64,000 nucleotides of DNA from Tissierella praeacuta_A (GCF_040396155.1 NZ_JBEBOY010000008.1:55013-119012); one strand, 5' to 3'; positions 9,178 to 16,993 are shown, counted from the first letter of the stretch. Notes: generated from the letters alone by a model not told the origin. Numbers and translations are program-made.

Positions 9178-9822
9178 ATGAAAATATTAGTAACTGGTTT
9201 TGATCCTTTTGGAGGAGAGAAAATAAATCCTGCTTATGAAGCTGTGAAGCTTATTCCAGATAGGATAGCTAATTGTGATATTATAAAACTTGAGATTCCC
9301 ACTGTATTTGCGAGGAGTGCTTTAGTTGTAGAAAAGGCCATAGAAGAATATAAGCCAGATGTTGTTCTCAATGTAGGGCAAGCAGGCGGACGTTCTAGTA
9401 TTACAGTAGAAAAGGTTGCTATTAATCTTGCAGAAGCAAGAATCCCAGATAATGATGGTGATCAACCTGTAGATCAAATGTTGCAACAGGATGGAGAAAC
9501 TGCTTATTTTTCAACCATTCCAGTAAAGGCAATTGTAAAGAATATAAGAGAACATGGCATACCAGCTAATATTTCTTATACAGCAGGTACCTATGTATGC
9601 AATAGCATAATGTATAATGTATTGTATATGACAAATAAAAAAAATACTAATATACGTGCAGGCTTTATCCATGTGCCTTATTCCACAGAGCAAGCTGTAT
9701 TACAGAAAGATGGTATTCCATCTATGCCAGTAGAGACTATTGCTAAAGCATTGGAGTATGCAATTGTGGCTATTATTGAAAATAATGAAGAAAGTAAAGA
9801 GCCTATGGGTACAACAATGTAA
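9178..9822 (+). CDS. pcp: Pyroglutamyl-peptidase I
   Basis: Pcp removes N-terminal pyroglutamate (5-oxoproline) from peptides. The 214-residue protein starts with the family hallmark TGFDPFGGEKINPA and has the cysteine-peptidase triad at E78 (TVEKVAIN), C141 (TYVCNS) and H165 (GFIHVPY), each offset by three from the residues known in Bacillus amyloliquefaciens Pcp (E81, C144, H168). It is the last gene of the five-gene peptide operon, preceded by a GGGAGGC ribosome site and followed by a terminator. With the DUF969/DUF979 pair it forms a neighbourhood common in Firmicutes, which ties the membrane pair to pyroglutamyl peptides or their products. Confidence 0.95.
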   Translation: MKILVTGFDPFGGEKINPAYEAVKLIPDRIANCDIIKLEIPTVFARSALVVEKAIEEYKPDVVLNVGQAGGRSSITVEKVAINLAEARIPDNDGDQPVDQMLQQDGETAYFSTIPVKAIVKNIREHGIPANISYTAGTYVCNSIMYNVLYMTNKKNTNIRAGFIHVPYSTEQAVLQKDGIPSMPVETIAKALEYAIVAIIENNEESKEPMGTTM

Positions 9823-9900
9823 TAGTTATTATGAGTTTGTTTAAGATAAAATAAAAGTATAGGAAATTTTAAAGACTAAAAGGTTAAGAATATTTTATGG

Positions 9901-9925
9901 GGATGATGTCAATCATCCTTTTTTG
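9901..9925 (+). terminator. Rho-independent terminator after pcp
   Basis: GGATGAT (9901-9907) pairs with ATCATCC (9912-9918) across a four-base loop and is followed by six T residues. It ends the peptide operon. Confidence 0.85.
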
Positions 9926-9951
9926 TTGTTTATGAATACTACTTGCTATGA

Positions 9952-10075
9952 TATAATCAGGCTACAAAGATAGGTTTTAGCTATTCTTTTATTACTATCT
10001 TTGCCTATGGGGATTGGTTTGAAATATAAAAGATTTAGAATAAAAAATTCTATAAAGAAACCTTTCCATAAGATA
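9952..10075 (+). promoter_or_regulatory. Candidate structured leader upstream of the L7/L12-domain gene
   Basis: A TATAAT box lies at 9952-9957. The sequence after it can form a 9-bp stem, CAAAGATAG (9965-9973) with CTATCTTTG (9995-10003), then a longer stem-loop made of TATGG (10006-10010)/CCATA (10066-10070), GGTTT (10016-10020)/AAACC (10058-10062) and TAGAAT (10036-10041)/ATTCTA (10047-10052). The pairs nest in order. I cannot match it to a known riboswitch class. It accounts for much of the 315-base gap 9823-10137, in which I see no gene. Confidence 0.35.
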
Positions 10076-10137
10076 TAGTATAGTTAAATATAGCTAAGAT
10101 GCAATAATATATATTATTCACTGAAGGAGGTTGAAGT

Positions 10138-10419
10138 ATGGATTATATGCCTATGATGTTAATAGTTATTTTGTTTGCTCTTTTTAATATGAACATTAAT
10201 GAGCTAAGACGTAAGCAAAAACAGTTAGAATTAAAATTAGATAAAATTATAGAACATCTTGGATTAGACGAGCTATCATCAGAATATGTATCTGATGAAC
10301 TTAAAAGTGAACTAATTGAACTCATCAGGAAAAATGAGAGAATTAAGGCAATAAAAAGGTTAAGAGAAGCTACTGATATGGGACTAAAGGAAGCAAAGGA
10401 CTATGTTGATAATTTATAA
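10138..10419 (+). CDS. Membrane-anchored protein with ribosomal L7/L12 C-terminal-like domain
   Basis: This 93-residue protein begins with one short membrane segment (residues 4-18, MPMMLIVILFALFNM), continues with a helical, probably coiled-coil stretch (residues 20-45, LRRKQKQLELKLDKIIEHL), and ends with a domain resembling the C-terminal fold of ribosomal protein L7/L12 (KNERIKAIKRLREATDMGLKEAKDYVDNL in two parts: the K-AIK-R and GLKEAKDYV signatures). Small proteins of this layout are common in Firmicutes and have no established function. The ribosome site AAGGAGG precedes the ATG. It is not a ribosomal protein gene: it lacks the N-terminal dimerisation domain and has no rplJ neighbour. 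Confidence 0.75.
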   Translation: MDYMPMMLIVILFALFNMNINELRRKQKQLELKLDKIIEHLGLDELSSEYVSDELKSELIELIRKNERIKAIKRLREATDMGLKEAKDYVDNL

Positions 10420-10564
10420 TATATCAAATTTATATCATAATGAAAGATTGTCTGATATTATAATAGAATAAGGGGTAGATATAAATAAACTGGTGGAAGG
10501 GGATGGGATATGAGCTGAAATGAGTTGTAGTAATGTTAGTTATTATAACTTAAGGGGTGATTGT

Positions 10565-11347
10565 ATGTGGTCAAGAGTAGAGATCAAGAATTATGCAAAG
10601 GAATTTTTGAGAAAACATTATTGGAAAGCATTTGTAGTATGTCTTATTGTAATCATAATTAGTGGTGGTATTAGTTTTAAAGTTTCTAACAATAGGGATT
10701 ATGATAGTCGTAGATTTGATATTATGACAAGAAAAATTCCTTTAGAGCCTAATAATGTTGTATTAAATTTTATAGCTGATAAATTGGGGATATCGCCTAT
10801 ATTTTACATATCAGTTGGACTTGCAATAACATTAATTATTGTTTCCATAATAGTTACAATAACCATAGTCTATGCCCTTAGAGTAGGTAAAGTTCGATTT
10901 TTTCTAAGAGGGTTTAAGGATGAAGCAGATGTAAAAGATTTATTTTCGGTCTTTAATTCTGAGGAGTATTTTGGAATTATAACAACACAATTTGTAAGGG
11001 GATTATATACTTTCTTGTGGTCGTTATTATTGATAATTCCAGGAATAATAAAACATTATGAATATATAATGGTACCATATATTCTATCTGAAGAACCTAA
11101 TTTACCAGCTAATAGGGCTATAAGAAGAAGTATGGATATGACAGATGGACATAAAATGGATATATTTATACTGGATTTATCTTTCTGGGGTTGGTATATA
11201 TTGGGTTCCCTTTTCTTTGGTATAGGAGGAATTTTTGTCAACCCTTATAAAGAGGCTACTATGGCAAGACTATATAATATCTTATCTGGTAATGATGCCG
11301 ATGATTCTGATAGTGACTATATAGATGAAAATATAGTATTGGAATAA
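10565..11347 (+). CDS. DUF975 membrane protein
   Basis: The start at 10565 is chosen because an AAGGGGTGA ribosome site lies just before it and because family members begin with the (W)SRVEIKNYAKEFLRKHYW-type segment; an upstream in-frame ATG at 10520 lacks support. The 260-residue protein has four or five membrane segments and the family signature near its C-terminal half (HYEYIMVPYILSEEP, then NRAIRRSMDMTDGHK). DUF975 proteins are integral membrane proteins of unknown role. The C-terminal 20 residues are acidic. It is followed by a terminator and seems to be monocistronic. Confidence 0.8.
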   Translation: MWSRVEIKNYAKEFLRKHYWKAFVVCLIVIIISGGISFKVSNNRDYDSRRFDIMTRKIPLEPNNVVLNFIADKLGISPIFYISVGLAITLIIVSIIVTITIVYALRVGKVRFFLRGFKDEADVKDLFSVFNSEEYFGIITTQFVRGLYTFLWSLLLIIPGIIKHYEYIMVPYILSEEPNLPANRAIRRSMDMTDGHKMDIFILDLSFWGWYILGSLFFGIGGIFVNPYKEATMARLYNILSGNDADDSDSDYIDENIVLE

Positions 11348-11364
11348 ATCAATAATTAAATATT

Positions 11365-11409
11365 AAATAAATAACCTTTAGGAGAGATTTTCTTAAAGGT
11401 TATTTATTT
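11365..11409. terminator. Terminator, 16-bp perfect inverted repeat
   Basis: The 16-bp arms 11365-11380 and 11394-11409 are exact reverse complements (core AACCTTTA/TAAAGGTT) around a 13-base loop. It lies just after the DUF975 gene. Confidence 0.75.
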
Positions 11410-11467
11410 AAATGAAGATAATTTGTATGAATATACTATAATTGAGATAAATAATAGGAGGTTTATT

Positions 11468-11917
11468 ATGCTAAATTACGATTTTATATTGAAGGAAACA
11501 GATGGTGATGATATTTCATTAAAGAAATTTAAAGGAAAAAATATAGTATTATATTTTTATCCAAAGGATAATACAGCAGGTTGTACTACAGAAGCATTAG
11601 AATTTATGGACCTACATGATGAATTTGAAGAACAAGATACTGTTATAATTGGAATAAGTAGAGATAGTTTAAAATCTCATACTAAGTTTAGGGACAAGCA
11701 TGGTCTAGGATTTTTACTTCTTAGTGACGAAGATGAAAAGGTCCATAATTTATTTGAAGTAATGAAACTTAAAAAGATGTATGGAAAGGAATATATGGGA
11801 GTTGAAAGGTCAACTTTTATATTCAATAAAGAGGGAGAATTAATAAAGGAATTCAGAAATATAAAGGCAAAGGGACATGCAGAAAAAGTATTAGAATTTA
11901 TAAAAAATGGAGAGTAA
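11468..11917 (+). CDS. bcp: Peroxiredoxin, Bcp/PrxQ type, single cysteine
   Basis: This 149-residue thioredoxin-fold peroxidase reduces hydrogen peroxide and organic peroxides. The peroxidatic cysteine is C39 in a TAGCTTEA segment (usual form PGCTTEA), and the conserved arginine is in VERSTF. The usual resolving cysteine five residues later is replaced (EALEF), and C39 is the only cysteine, so it should act as a one-cysteine enzyme needing an external thiol. The start at 11468 follows a TAGGAGG ribosome site; an upstream in-frame ATG at 11423 is not supported. It is monocistronic and fits oxygen defence in an anaerobe. Confidence 0.88.
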   Translation: MLNYDFILKETDGDDISLKKFKGKNIVLYFYPKDNTAGCTTEALEFMDLHDEFEEQDTVIIGISRDSLKSHTKFRDKHGLGFLLLSDEDEKVHNLFEVMKLKKMYGKEYMGVERSTFIFNKEGELIKEFRNIKAKGHAEKVLEFIKNGE

Positions 11918-12194
11918 AATATTTCTAATATTTACTATTATCCGATATTAAATTATTATCTTGAATTTGTTCTTAATAACTTATATCAATTTTCGTGAAA
12001 GAAGAGTCATCTAATTCTATAAGTGATGAGATGGTTTAACAAAGATGGTATATATTGGGCTTACGAATATAAACAAAATCTATATTAAAATTTTCTATAC
12101 ACTAAATAGGGAAGCCAGATTGAACACTAGATATGCTTTATGATAAGCTAGAAATGGGATAAAATACAAATAAGGCATAATCGAGGAGGTTCTA

Positions 12195-13202
12195 ATGGAA
12201 TTGTTAAATATGGAAATTTATGAAATTGTAGAAAAGGCCTTGGCAGGGAATAAGTTAACTAGAGAAGAAATTATTAAGTTATATTCAGTAGACTGTTTTT
12301 CAAAAGAATCATACTATATCCAATGGGCGGGACGTAAGATGTCTATGGAAGCATCAGGTGGAATAGCAGAAATCCATTCCCAAATAGGATTAGATGCGAA
12401 TCCCTGTCCAATGAATTGTCAATTTTGTTCTTTTGCTGTTTGCAATAAGTTAAGAACACAAAAGATGGAGACACCTTTAGAAGATATTATTGAATATGCT
12501 AAAATATATGAATATGATGGAGCCAATCTTATTTTATTACTAACAACAGCAAATTATGAATTTGAAAAATTATTAGAGGTAGTTTCAGAAGTTAGGAATG
12601 TTATAAGCAAGGATTTACCATTATTAGCTAATACTGCAGATATGACATTAAAACAAGCAGAACAGCTAAAAAAGGAAGGTGTTAATGGAGTTTATCATGC
12701 AATAAGATTAAGAGAAGGTATAGTAACTAATATAAGTGTTGAAGAAAGATTGAAAACCATAGATAATATTAAGAAATCTGGATTAGAATTATGCACTTGT
12801 GTTGAACCAATTGGTCCAGAGCACACTCCAGAGGAACTAGCAGATAGTACGTTACTAAGCATAGATATAGATCCAGTATTTAGTGGTGCTGGAAAGAGAA
12901 TAGCTGTTCCGGGAACTATGCTTGCACAAGAAGGTATGATAAGTGAAGTCAAAGGAGCTTTATATGTAGCCATATATAGATTAGCGGCTGGTAGAAAAAA
13001 TAGATTAAATTGTTCAGGACATTCCATGTTAACAGCTAATGCAGGAGCCAATATAGCATGGTCTGAGGTAGGTACTAATCCAAGAGATTTAAAAGATAAG
13101 ACAGAATATGGTGGGAGAGGTCAAAGTATTGAAAGTGCTAAGAAAGTATTTTCAAATACTGAGTGGAAGGTATTGGAAGGGCCGTCTCCAGACTGGAAAT
13201 AG
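12195..13202 (+). CDS. BioB-like radical SAM protein
   Basis: The 335-residue protein has the [4Fe-4S]/SAM motif CxxxCxxC at C71, C75 and C78 (CPMNCQFC), then a TIM-barrel with the biotin-synthase-like C-terminal segment (GSHSMLTANAGANI-type region near residues 275-290 and an ALYVAIYRLAAG stretch). Related families are BioB, HydE and HmdB; none of their pathway genes are nearby, so the substrate is unknown. The ribosome site GAGGAGG precedes the ATG. The next gene, 24 bases downstream, encodes an FMN-binding NimA-like protein, probably co-transcribed. The two may share a redox or cofactor role, but this is only inferred from position. Confidence 0.75.
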   Translation: MELLNMEIYEIVEKALAGNKLTREEIIKLYSVDCFSKESYYIQWAGRKMSMEASGGIAEIHSQIGLDANPCPMNCQFCSFAVCNKLRTQKMETPLEDIIEYAKIYEYDGANLILLLTTANYEFEKLLEVVSEVRNVISKDLPLLANTADMTLKQAEQLKKEGVNGVYHAIRLREGIVTNISVEERLKTIDNIKKSGLELCTCVEPIGPEHTPEELADSTLLSIDIDPVFSGAGKRIAVPGTMLAQEGMISEVKGALYVAIYRLAAGRKNRLNCSGHSMLTANAGANIAWSEVGTNPRDLKDKTEYGGRGQSIESAKKVFSNTEWKVLEGPSPDWK

Positions 13203-13226
13203 ATTATAAAAAGAGGAGGAGACTTT

Positions 13227-13799
13227 ATGAAGGAAATGAGAAGAAAAGATAGGAAAATGGATGATAAGTTTGCTTATTCTATTATAGATAAGGCTGAATT
13301 CGGAACCTTATCTACTATAGATGAAGATGGAAATCCTTATGGCATTCCAATTTCTTTTGTTAGATATGAGAATATGATATATATCCATTCAGCACAACAA
13401 GGCAGTAAAATAGAAAATATAAAGAGAAATCCTAAGGTATGTATGTCTTTTGTTGGTGATGTAAATGTTCCAGCACCAGGTCCTGCTGGAGAGTTAGAAG
13501 AAGCAATGAAGGATCCAAAAACCCTTGGAAAGAAAGCTAGCGGGAAGTTTACTACAGAATTTGAGTCAACAGTAGTTTTTGGTAATGCTAATATTGTTGA
13601 GGATAATGATGAAAAAATATTAGGATTAAGACTTTTATCTGAGAAGTATTGTCCTTGGAATATGGCATATTTTGATGCAGCTATTGAAAATTCTCTAAGG
13701 GTTACTTGTGTAATACGTATTGATATTGAAAGTATTTCTGGCAAGAGAAAGAAATATGACAAAGATGGTGTAGAAATGAAATGGGGCAGAATGGAATAG
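13227..13799 (+). CDS. Pyridoxamine 5'-phosphate oxidase-like flavoprotein (NimA-type)
   Basis: This 190-residue protein has the split-barrel FMN-binding fold of the NimA/5-nitroimidazole reductase-like group: the N-terminal MRRKDRKM, a FGTLSTIDEDGNPYGIPISF strand pair, YIHSAQQGSKIENI (flavin phosphate region) and NPKVCMSFVG. Members reduce small electrophiles or bind flavin or heme; the actual substrate is unknown. It follows the radical SAM gene by 24 bases with an AGAGGAGGAG ribosome site. A decayed copy of the end of this gene plus its terminator is present at 14891-15006. Confidence 0.8.
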   Translation: MKEMRRKDRKMDDKFAYSIIDKAEFGTLSTIDEDGNPYGIPISFVRYENMIYIHSAQQGSKIENIKRNPKVCMSFVGDVNVPAPGPAGELEEAMKDPKTLGKKASGKFTTEFESTVVFGNANIVEDNDEKILGLRLLSEKYCPWNMAYFDAAIENSLRVTCVIRIDIESISGKRKKYDKDGVEMKWGRME

Positions 13800-13834
13800 T
13801 CTACTTAATTAACTGAGATTATAGATCAGCTTTA

Positions 13835-13934
13835 CAGATAAACAAGTTCAAATTTAAATATATTTTTAGAGAATTTCTAGAATTTAAGTGGTAGAATTTA
13901 AATATATTTAATTAAACTATGAGGTTGCTTATCT
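13835..13934. mobile_element. MITE-like insertion (~100 bp) with an empty-site copy in this window
   Basis: The element has terminal inverted repeats AGATAAACAAGTTC (13836-13849) and, on the other strand, AGATAAGCAACCTC (13921-13934), matching at 11 of 14 positions. It is flanked by TTA on the left (13832-13834) and TTA on the right (13935-13937). The paralogous tail at 14891-14999 runs through the same flanks without the element (joint near 14949-14953), which marks the borders. Two internal copies of AATTTAAATATATTT (13851-13865 and 13895-13909) are present. It encodes nothing. Confidence 0.65.
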
Positions 13935-13965
13935 TTAATATTATTTTAATATAATAAAAATTAAT

Positions 13966-14001
13966 AAAAATGCTAAATATATTTGGCATTTTTATTTTTT
14001 T
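13966..14001 (+). terminator. Terminator after the NimA-like gene (copy A)
   Basis: AAAAATGC (13966-13973) pairs with GCATTTTT (13986-13993), the inner AAAT/ATTT also pairs, and a T-rich tract follows. A near-identical copy lies at 14972-15005. Confidence 0.8.
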
Positions 14002-14092
14002 ATACATTTATTGTGTTACAATAAATATATATTGGATTATAATAATAATCATGTTATATTAATAAATATAATATAGTTAGGATGTGATAATT

Positions 14093-14569
14093 ATGGAGAA
14101 ATGGATGATTAATGCTTTAAAAATATCTGTTACACTAATTGGGGCAATAATTTTATTACTTAGTGTTTTTTGGCTGCCATATATAGCCAAAGTTACTGTT
14201 GAAATATACCCTGAGGTTGCCTATTTAAGATATCCTATGCTTTTTGGAATTTATCTTACATGTATTCCTTTTTATATAGGGATTTTTCAAACATTTAATC
14301 TATTAAATCTTATTAAGAAAGAAAATGCTTTTACTAAAGATGCCTGTAAGTCTTTAAAGATAATTACATTCTCTGCAATATTTGTGATAATTATTTATAT
14401 TATAGGGGTTATATATCTTAATGTAGAAAATGCACTTCCTCCAGCATTGCTGGTTATAGGGTTAATAATTATATTTATCTCATTTATAATTGCTGTATTT
14501 GCAGCTGTACTCAGGGCATTACTTATGAAGGTGGTTGAAATAAAAAATGAAAATGATTTTACAATATAG
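14093..14569 (+). CDS. DUF2975 membrane protein
   Basis: This 158-residue protein has four membrane segments (about residues 10-30, 48-70, 92-115 and 120-145) and the central DUF2975 signature (FQTFNLLNLIKKENAFTKDACKSLKII, split here by the conserved NAFT). The start at 14093 follows an AGGATG ribosome site; an in-frame GTG three codons upstream is less likely. It is followed, nine bases after its stop codon, by a small XRE regulator, a pairing typical of DUF2975 genes in Firmicutes. The role is unknown. The two genes are bracketed by duplicated sequence, so the module may have arrived as a unit. Confidence 0.82.
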   Translation: MEKWMINALKISVTLIGAIILLLSVFWLPYIAKVTVEIYPEVAYLRYPMLFGIYLTCIPFYIGIFQTFNLLNLIKKENAFTKDACKSLKIITFSAIFVIIIYIIGVIYLNVENALPPALLVIGLIIIFISFIIAVFAAVLRALLMKVVEIKNENDFTI

Positions 14570-14578
14570 GGTGATAAT

Positions 14579-14785
14579 ATGACTATTATGATTAATATTG
14601 ATGTAATGTTGGCAAAGAGGAAAATGAGTGTTACAGAGTTATCAGAAAAGGTAGGTATAACTATGGCTAATATTTCTATTCTTAAAAACGGAAAGGCTAA
14701 AGCCATAAGATTAACTACATTAGATGCAATATGCAAGGCTTTAGATTGTCAGCCAGGAGACATATTGGAATATATAGAAGATTAA
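14579..14785 (+). CDS. Small XRE-family regulator (YozG-like)
   Basis: This 68-residue protein is essentially one Cro/CI-type helix-turn-helix: VTELSEKVGITMANISILKNG (helices 2-3) and the typical ending TLDAICKALDCQPGDILEY. Single-domain regulators of this kind commonly sit after DUF2975 genes and probably control the pair. The ribosome site is weak (AGGGTGAT). It is followed by the second copy of the NimA-gene tail and its terminator. Confidence 0.88.
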   Translation: MTIMINIDVMLAKRKMSVTELSEKVGITMANISILKNGKAKAIRLTTLDAICKALDCQPGDILEYIED

Positions 14786-14890
14786 TGAAAAGAAGAATAT
14801 GCAAAATGTTGATAACTGATTAATATTCATAATTGTTTATTGTGATGAAAAATCAAAGGTAATATATTTTGAGTTCTCTTTTCATTAATA

Positions 14891-15006
14891 TGAAAATGAA
14901 ATGGGTAGAATGGAATAGTTTACTTAATCGGTCAAGGTTATAAATCAATTTTAATATTATTTTATTATAAGAAAATGCTAAATATATTTGGCATTTTTAT
15001 TTTTTG
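14891..15006 (+). pseudogene. Decayed duplicate of the NimA-like gene tail plus terminator (copy B)
   Basis: The segment aligns with the last ~30 bases of the NimA-like gene and its downstream region (13771-13834, then 13935-14001), with a one-base deletion that breaks the reading frame. The shared pieces include GAATGGAATAG, ACTTAAT and the terminator arms AAAATGC (14972-14978)/GCATTTT (14991-14997). It lacks the MITE-like insertion found in copy A. The rest of the 407-base gap 14786-15192 shows only the padR promoter. Confidence 0.6.
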
Positions 15007-15120
15007 TATTTAGATATTATTTCCCTGATTGAAGAGGACGATTAAAATTTCCACTATAAACAATCTTAGCTTTTCAAAAAATATTTATATACAACGACTT
15101 TATAAATTTAATATTTTATA

Positions 15121-15157
15121 TTGACTTCCATTATACATATCTATATGATATATATCA
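15121..15157 (+). promoter_or_regulatory. padR promoter with palindrome
   Basis: TTGACT (15121-15126) is 17 bp from TATGAT (15144-15149). The 12-bp palindrome TGATATATATCA (15146-15157) overlaps the -10 box and start region, a fitting position for PadR autorepression. Confidence 0.55.
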
Positions 15158-15192
15158 ATACGATATATTAAAATTAAGGAAGGATGACATTA

Positions 15193-15705
15193 ATGATAAA
15201 ATTTATAATTCTAGGTTTTTTAACTTATAGAAATCTCACAGGGTATGATATAAAACAAATTATGATTCAAAGTACATCAAATTTTGCTAATGCAAGTTTT
15301 GGGAGCATTTATCCTGCATTAAATAAATTAGAAAAGGATGGTTTAATAAACTCTACAAAGGTTATAGAAGATGGGAAATATAAGAAAGTATATTGTATCA
15401 ATGAAGCTGGAAACGAGGCATTTATTAAATGGCTAGAAGAACCTATAGATTTCATGAGATCTTATGAAGATATTCTTGCTAAAATATTTTTTTATGAGAA
15501 GCTTCCAAAGGAAAAAGCTTCAAAACTTATAGAACAATTAATTGAAGATATTAATAAAAAGTTAGAGGAACTTAAAAATCTTGAGGTTGAGATTAGGAAT
15601 AAAGCAGGGTATTTTGAAATCTCAACACTTTACTTTGGAATAGATCATTTAAAGTTTATGGTCAATTGGTATAAAAAGTTTTTAAAGGATTTAAATAATA
15701 AATAA
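15193..15705 (+). CDS. PadR-family transcriptional regulator
   Basis: This ~170-residue protein has an N-terminal winged helix (IILGFLTYRNLTGYDI, then SFGSIYPALNKLEKDGLI and a wing KYKKVYCINEAG) and the C-terminal helical Vir_act_alpha_C-like dimerisation domain (residues ~90-170). The ATG at 15193 is preferred because it has better spacing from AAGGAAGG; an ATG three codons earlier is possible. Two flavodoxin-fold genes follow in the same direction with 15 bases and then a negative gap, so the protein probably controls this operon in response to a small, perhaps toxic, compound. Confidence 0.87.
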   Translation: MIKFIILGFLTYRNLTGYDIKQIMIQSTSNFANASFGSIYPALNKLEKDGLINSTKVIEDGKYKKVYCINEAGNEAFIKWLEEPIDFMRSYEDILAKIFFYEKLPKEKASKLIEQLIEDINKKLEELKNLEVEIRNKAGYFEISTLYFGIDHLKFMVNWYKKFLKDLNNK

Positions 15706-15720
15706 GGGAGGTATGTATAA

Positions 15721-16299
15721 GTGAGAGCATTAATACTTAACGGCGCATTAAAAGAAGATCAAAGTATGGAAAGAATGAATAGGCTTACTGAAGAGGTAAT
15801 TATTGAACAGGGTTATGAAGTGGAATCAATTGTACTTTACCAAAAGAATATAAAAGAATGCATGGGGTGTTTTGGCTGTTGGATAAAGACACCTGGAATT
15901 TGTGTAATAGATGACTATGGACGAGTGCTTACAGAAACTATTATTAATATGGATTTAGTAGTATATCTTACTCCTGTAATCTATGGAGGATATTCATCTG
16001 AACTTAAAAAGGCTCTAGATAGAATAATTCCATTATTACTTCCCTTTTTTAAAAAGATTAATGGAGAAGTACATCATAAGGAGAGATATAAAGCATATCC
16101 AGAGATAGTAGTATTAGGCATGATGTTAGAGGAAGACAATGATATGGAAGAAGTATTTAATAATCTTATTAAAAGAAACTCTTTAAATTGGTATAATTCT
16201 TTCAGCGGAGGAACAGTACATAATAAATCAGAGGAACTGATTAAGTATGAGTTAAAAGAGAAATTAAGTAATAGAAAGGGGATAGAATATGTTAAATAA
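15721..16299 (+). CDS. Flavodoxin-family NAD(P)H-dependent oxidoreductase
   Basis: The 192-residue protein has a flavodoxin-like fold and begins with a GTG after a GGGAGGTATG ribosome site. The cysteine-rich segment CMGCFGCWIKTPGICVIDD (residues ~42-60) is typical of iron-sulfur flavoproteins and multimeric WrbA-like reductases, and YLTPVIYGGYSSELKKALDR provides the flavin-binding loop. It probably reduces quinones or other electrophiles. It overlaps the next flavodoxin-fold gene by 11 bp and follows padR closely, so the three form an operon. Confidence 0.8.
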   Translation: MRALILNGALKEDQSMERMNRLTEEVIIEQGYEVESIVLYQKNIKECMGCFGCWIKTPGICVIDDYGRVLTETIINMDLVVYLTPVIYGGYSSELKKALDRIIPLLLPFFKKINGEVHHKERYKAYPEIVVLGMMLEEDNDMEEVFNNLIKRNSLNWYNSFSGGTVHNKSEELIKYELKEKLSNRKGIEYVK

Positions 16300-16963
16300 G
16301 AAAAAAGCCTTATTATTAATTGGAAGCCCTAAAATTAAAAACAGTACTTCTGAATCCCTAGGTGATTATCTGCTTGAAGGGCTGCATAATAAAGGATTTA
16401 CTTCTGAGAAGGAGCATATAGTCTCTGTTCTAAAGGATGACGTAGAAGGTCTATTTTCTAAAGTAAATGATGCTGATATAGTCATAGTCTCAGCTCCTTT
16501 ATATGTAGATAATTTACCATCCCCTTTAATTAAAGCCTTTGAACTTATAGGTGAAAACAGAAAGGGAATGGTAAATTCTAAAAAGCAAAGTTTTATTTCT
16601 ATTGTAAATAGTGGGTTTCCAGAATCATTTCAGAGCAATACAGCTCTTAAGATATGTGAGGTTTTCGCAAATAAAGCTGGATTTCAATGGCTTGGTGGTC
16701 TTACTATAGGAGGTGGAGCTGCAATAAATGGTATGTCAATTAAGAATTTAGGCGGCATGGCTAGGAATATAGTCAAAGCTTTAGATATAACCGCAGATAC
16801 AATATCTAATAATGAAGATATACCTTTAGAGGCAGAGAATTTACTGTCAAAAGGAATAATACCTAGTTGGTTATATATATTAATTGCTAATAAAGGGTGG
16901 AAGATTCAAGCTAAAAAGTTTAATGCTCATAAGAATTTATATATAAAACCCTATGTAAAATAA
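16289..16963 (+). CDS. Flavodoxin-fold oxidoreductase-like protein
   Basis: This 224-residue protein starts with ALLLIGSPKIKNSTSESLGDYL, the phosphate-binding loop of NADPH-dependent FMN reductase-like proteins, followed by DADIVIVSAPLYVDNLPSPLIKAFE. It lacks the cysteine-rich segment of its neighbour. The two genes overlap by 11 bp and may form a heteromeric or sequential enzyme pair; the substrate is unknown. The C-terminal ~40 residues are basic and extend beyond the core fold. A strong terminator follows. Confidence 0.75.
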   Translation: MLNKKKALLLIGSPKIKNSTSESLGDYLLEGLHNKGFTSEKEHIVSVLKDDVEGLFSKVNDADIVIVSAPLYVDNLPSPLIKAFELIGENRKGMVNSKKQSFISIVNSGFPESFQSNTALKICEVFANKAGFQWLGGLTIGGGAAINGMSIKNLGGMARNIVKALDITADTISNNEDIPLEAENLLSKGIIPSWLYILIANKGWKIQAKKFNAHKNLYIKPYVK

Positions 16964-16993
16964 ATGGGATTTAATTAAAGGCCCTTATTTATA

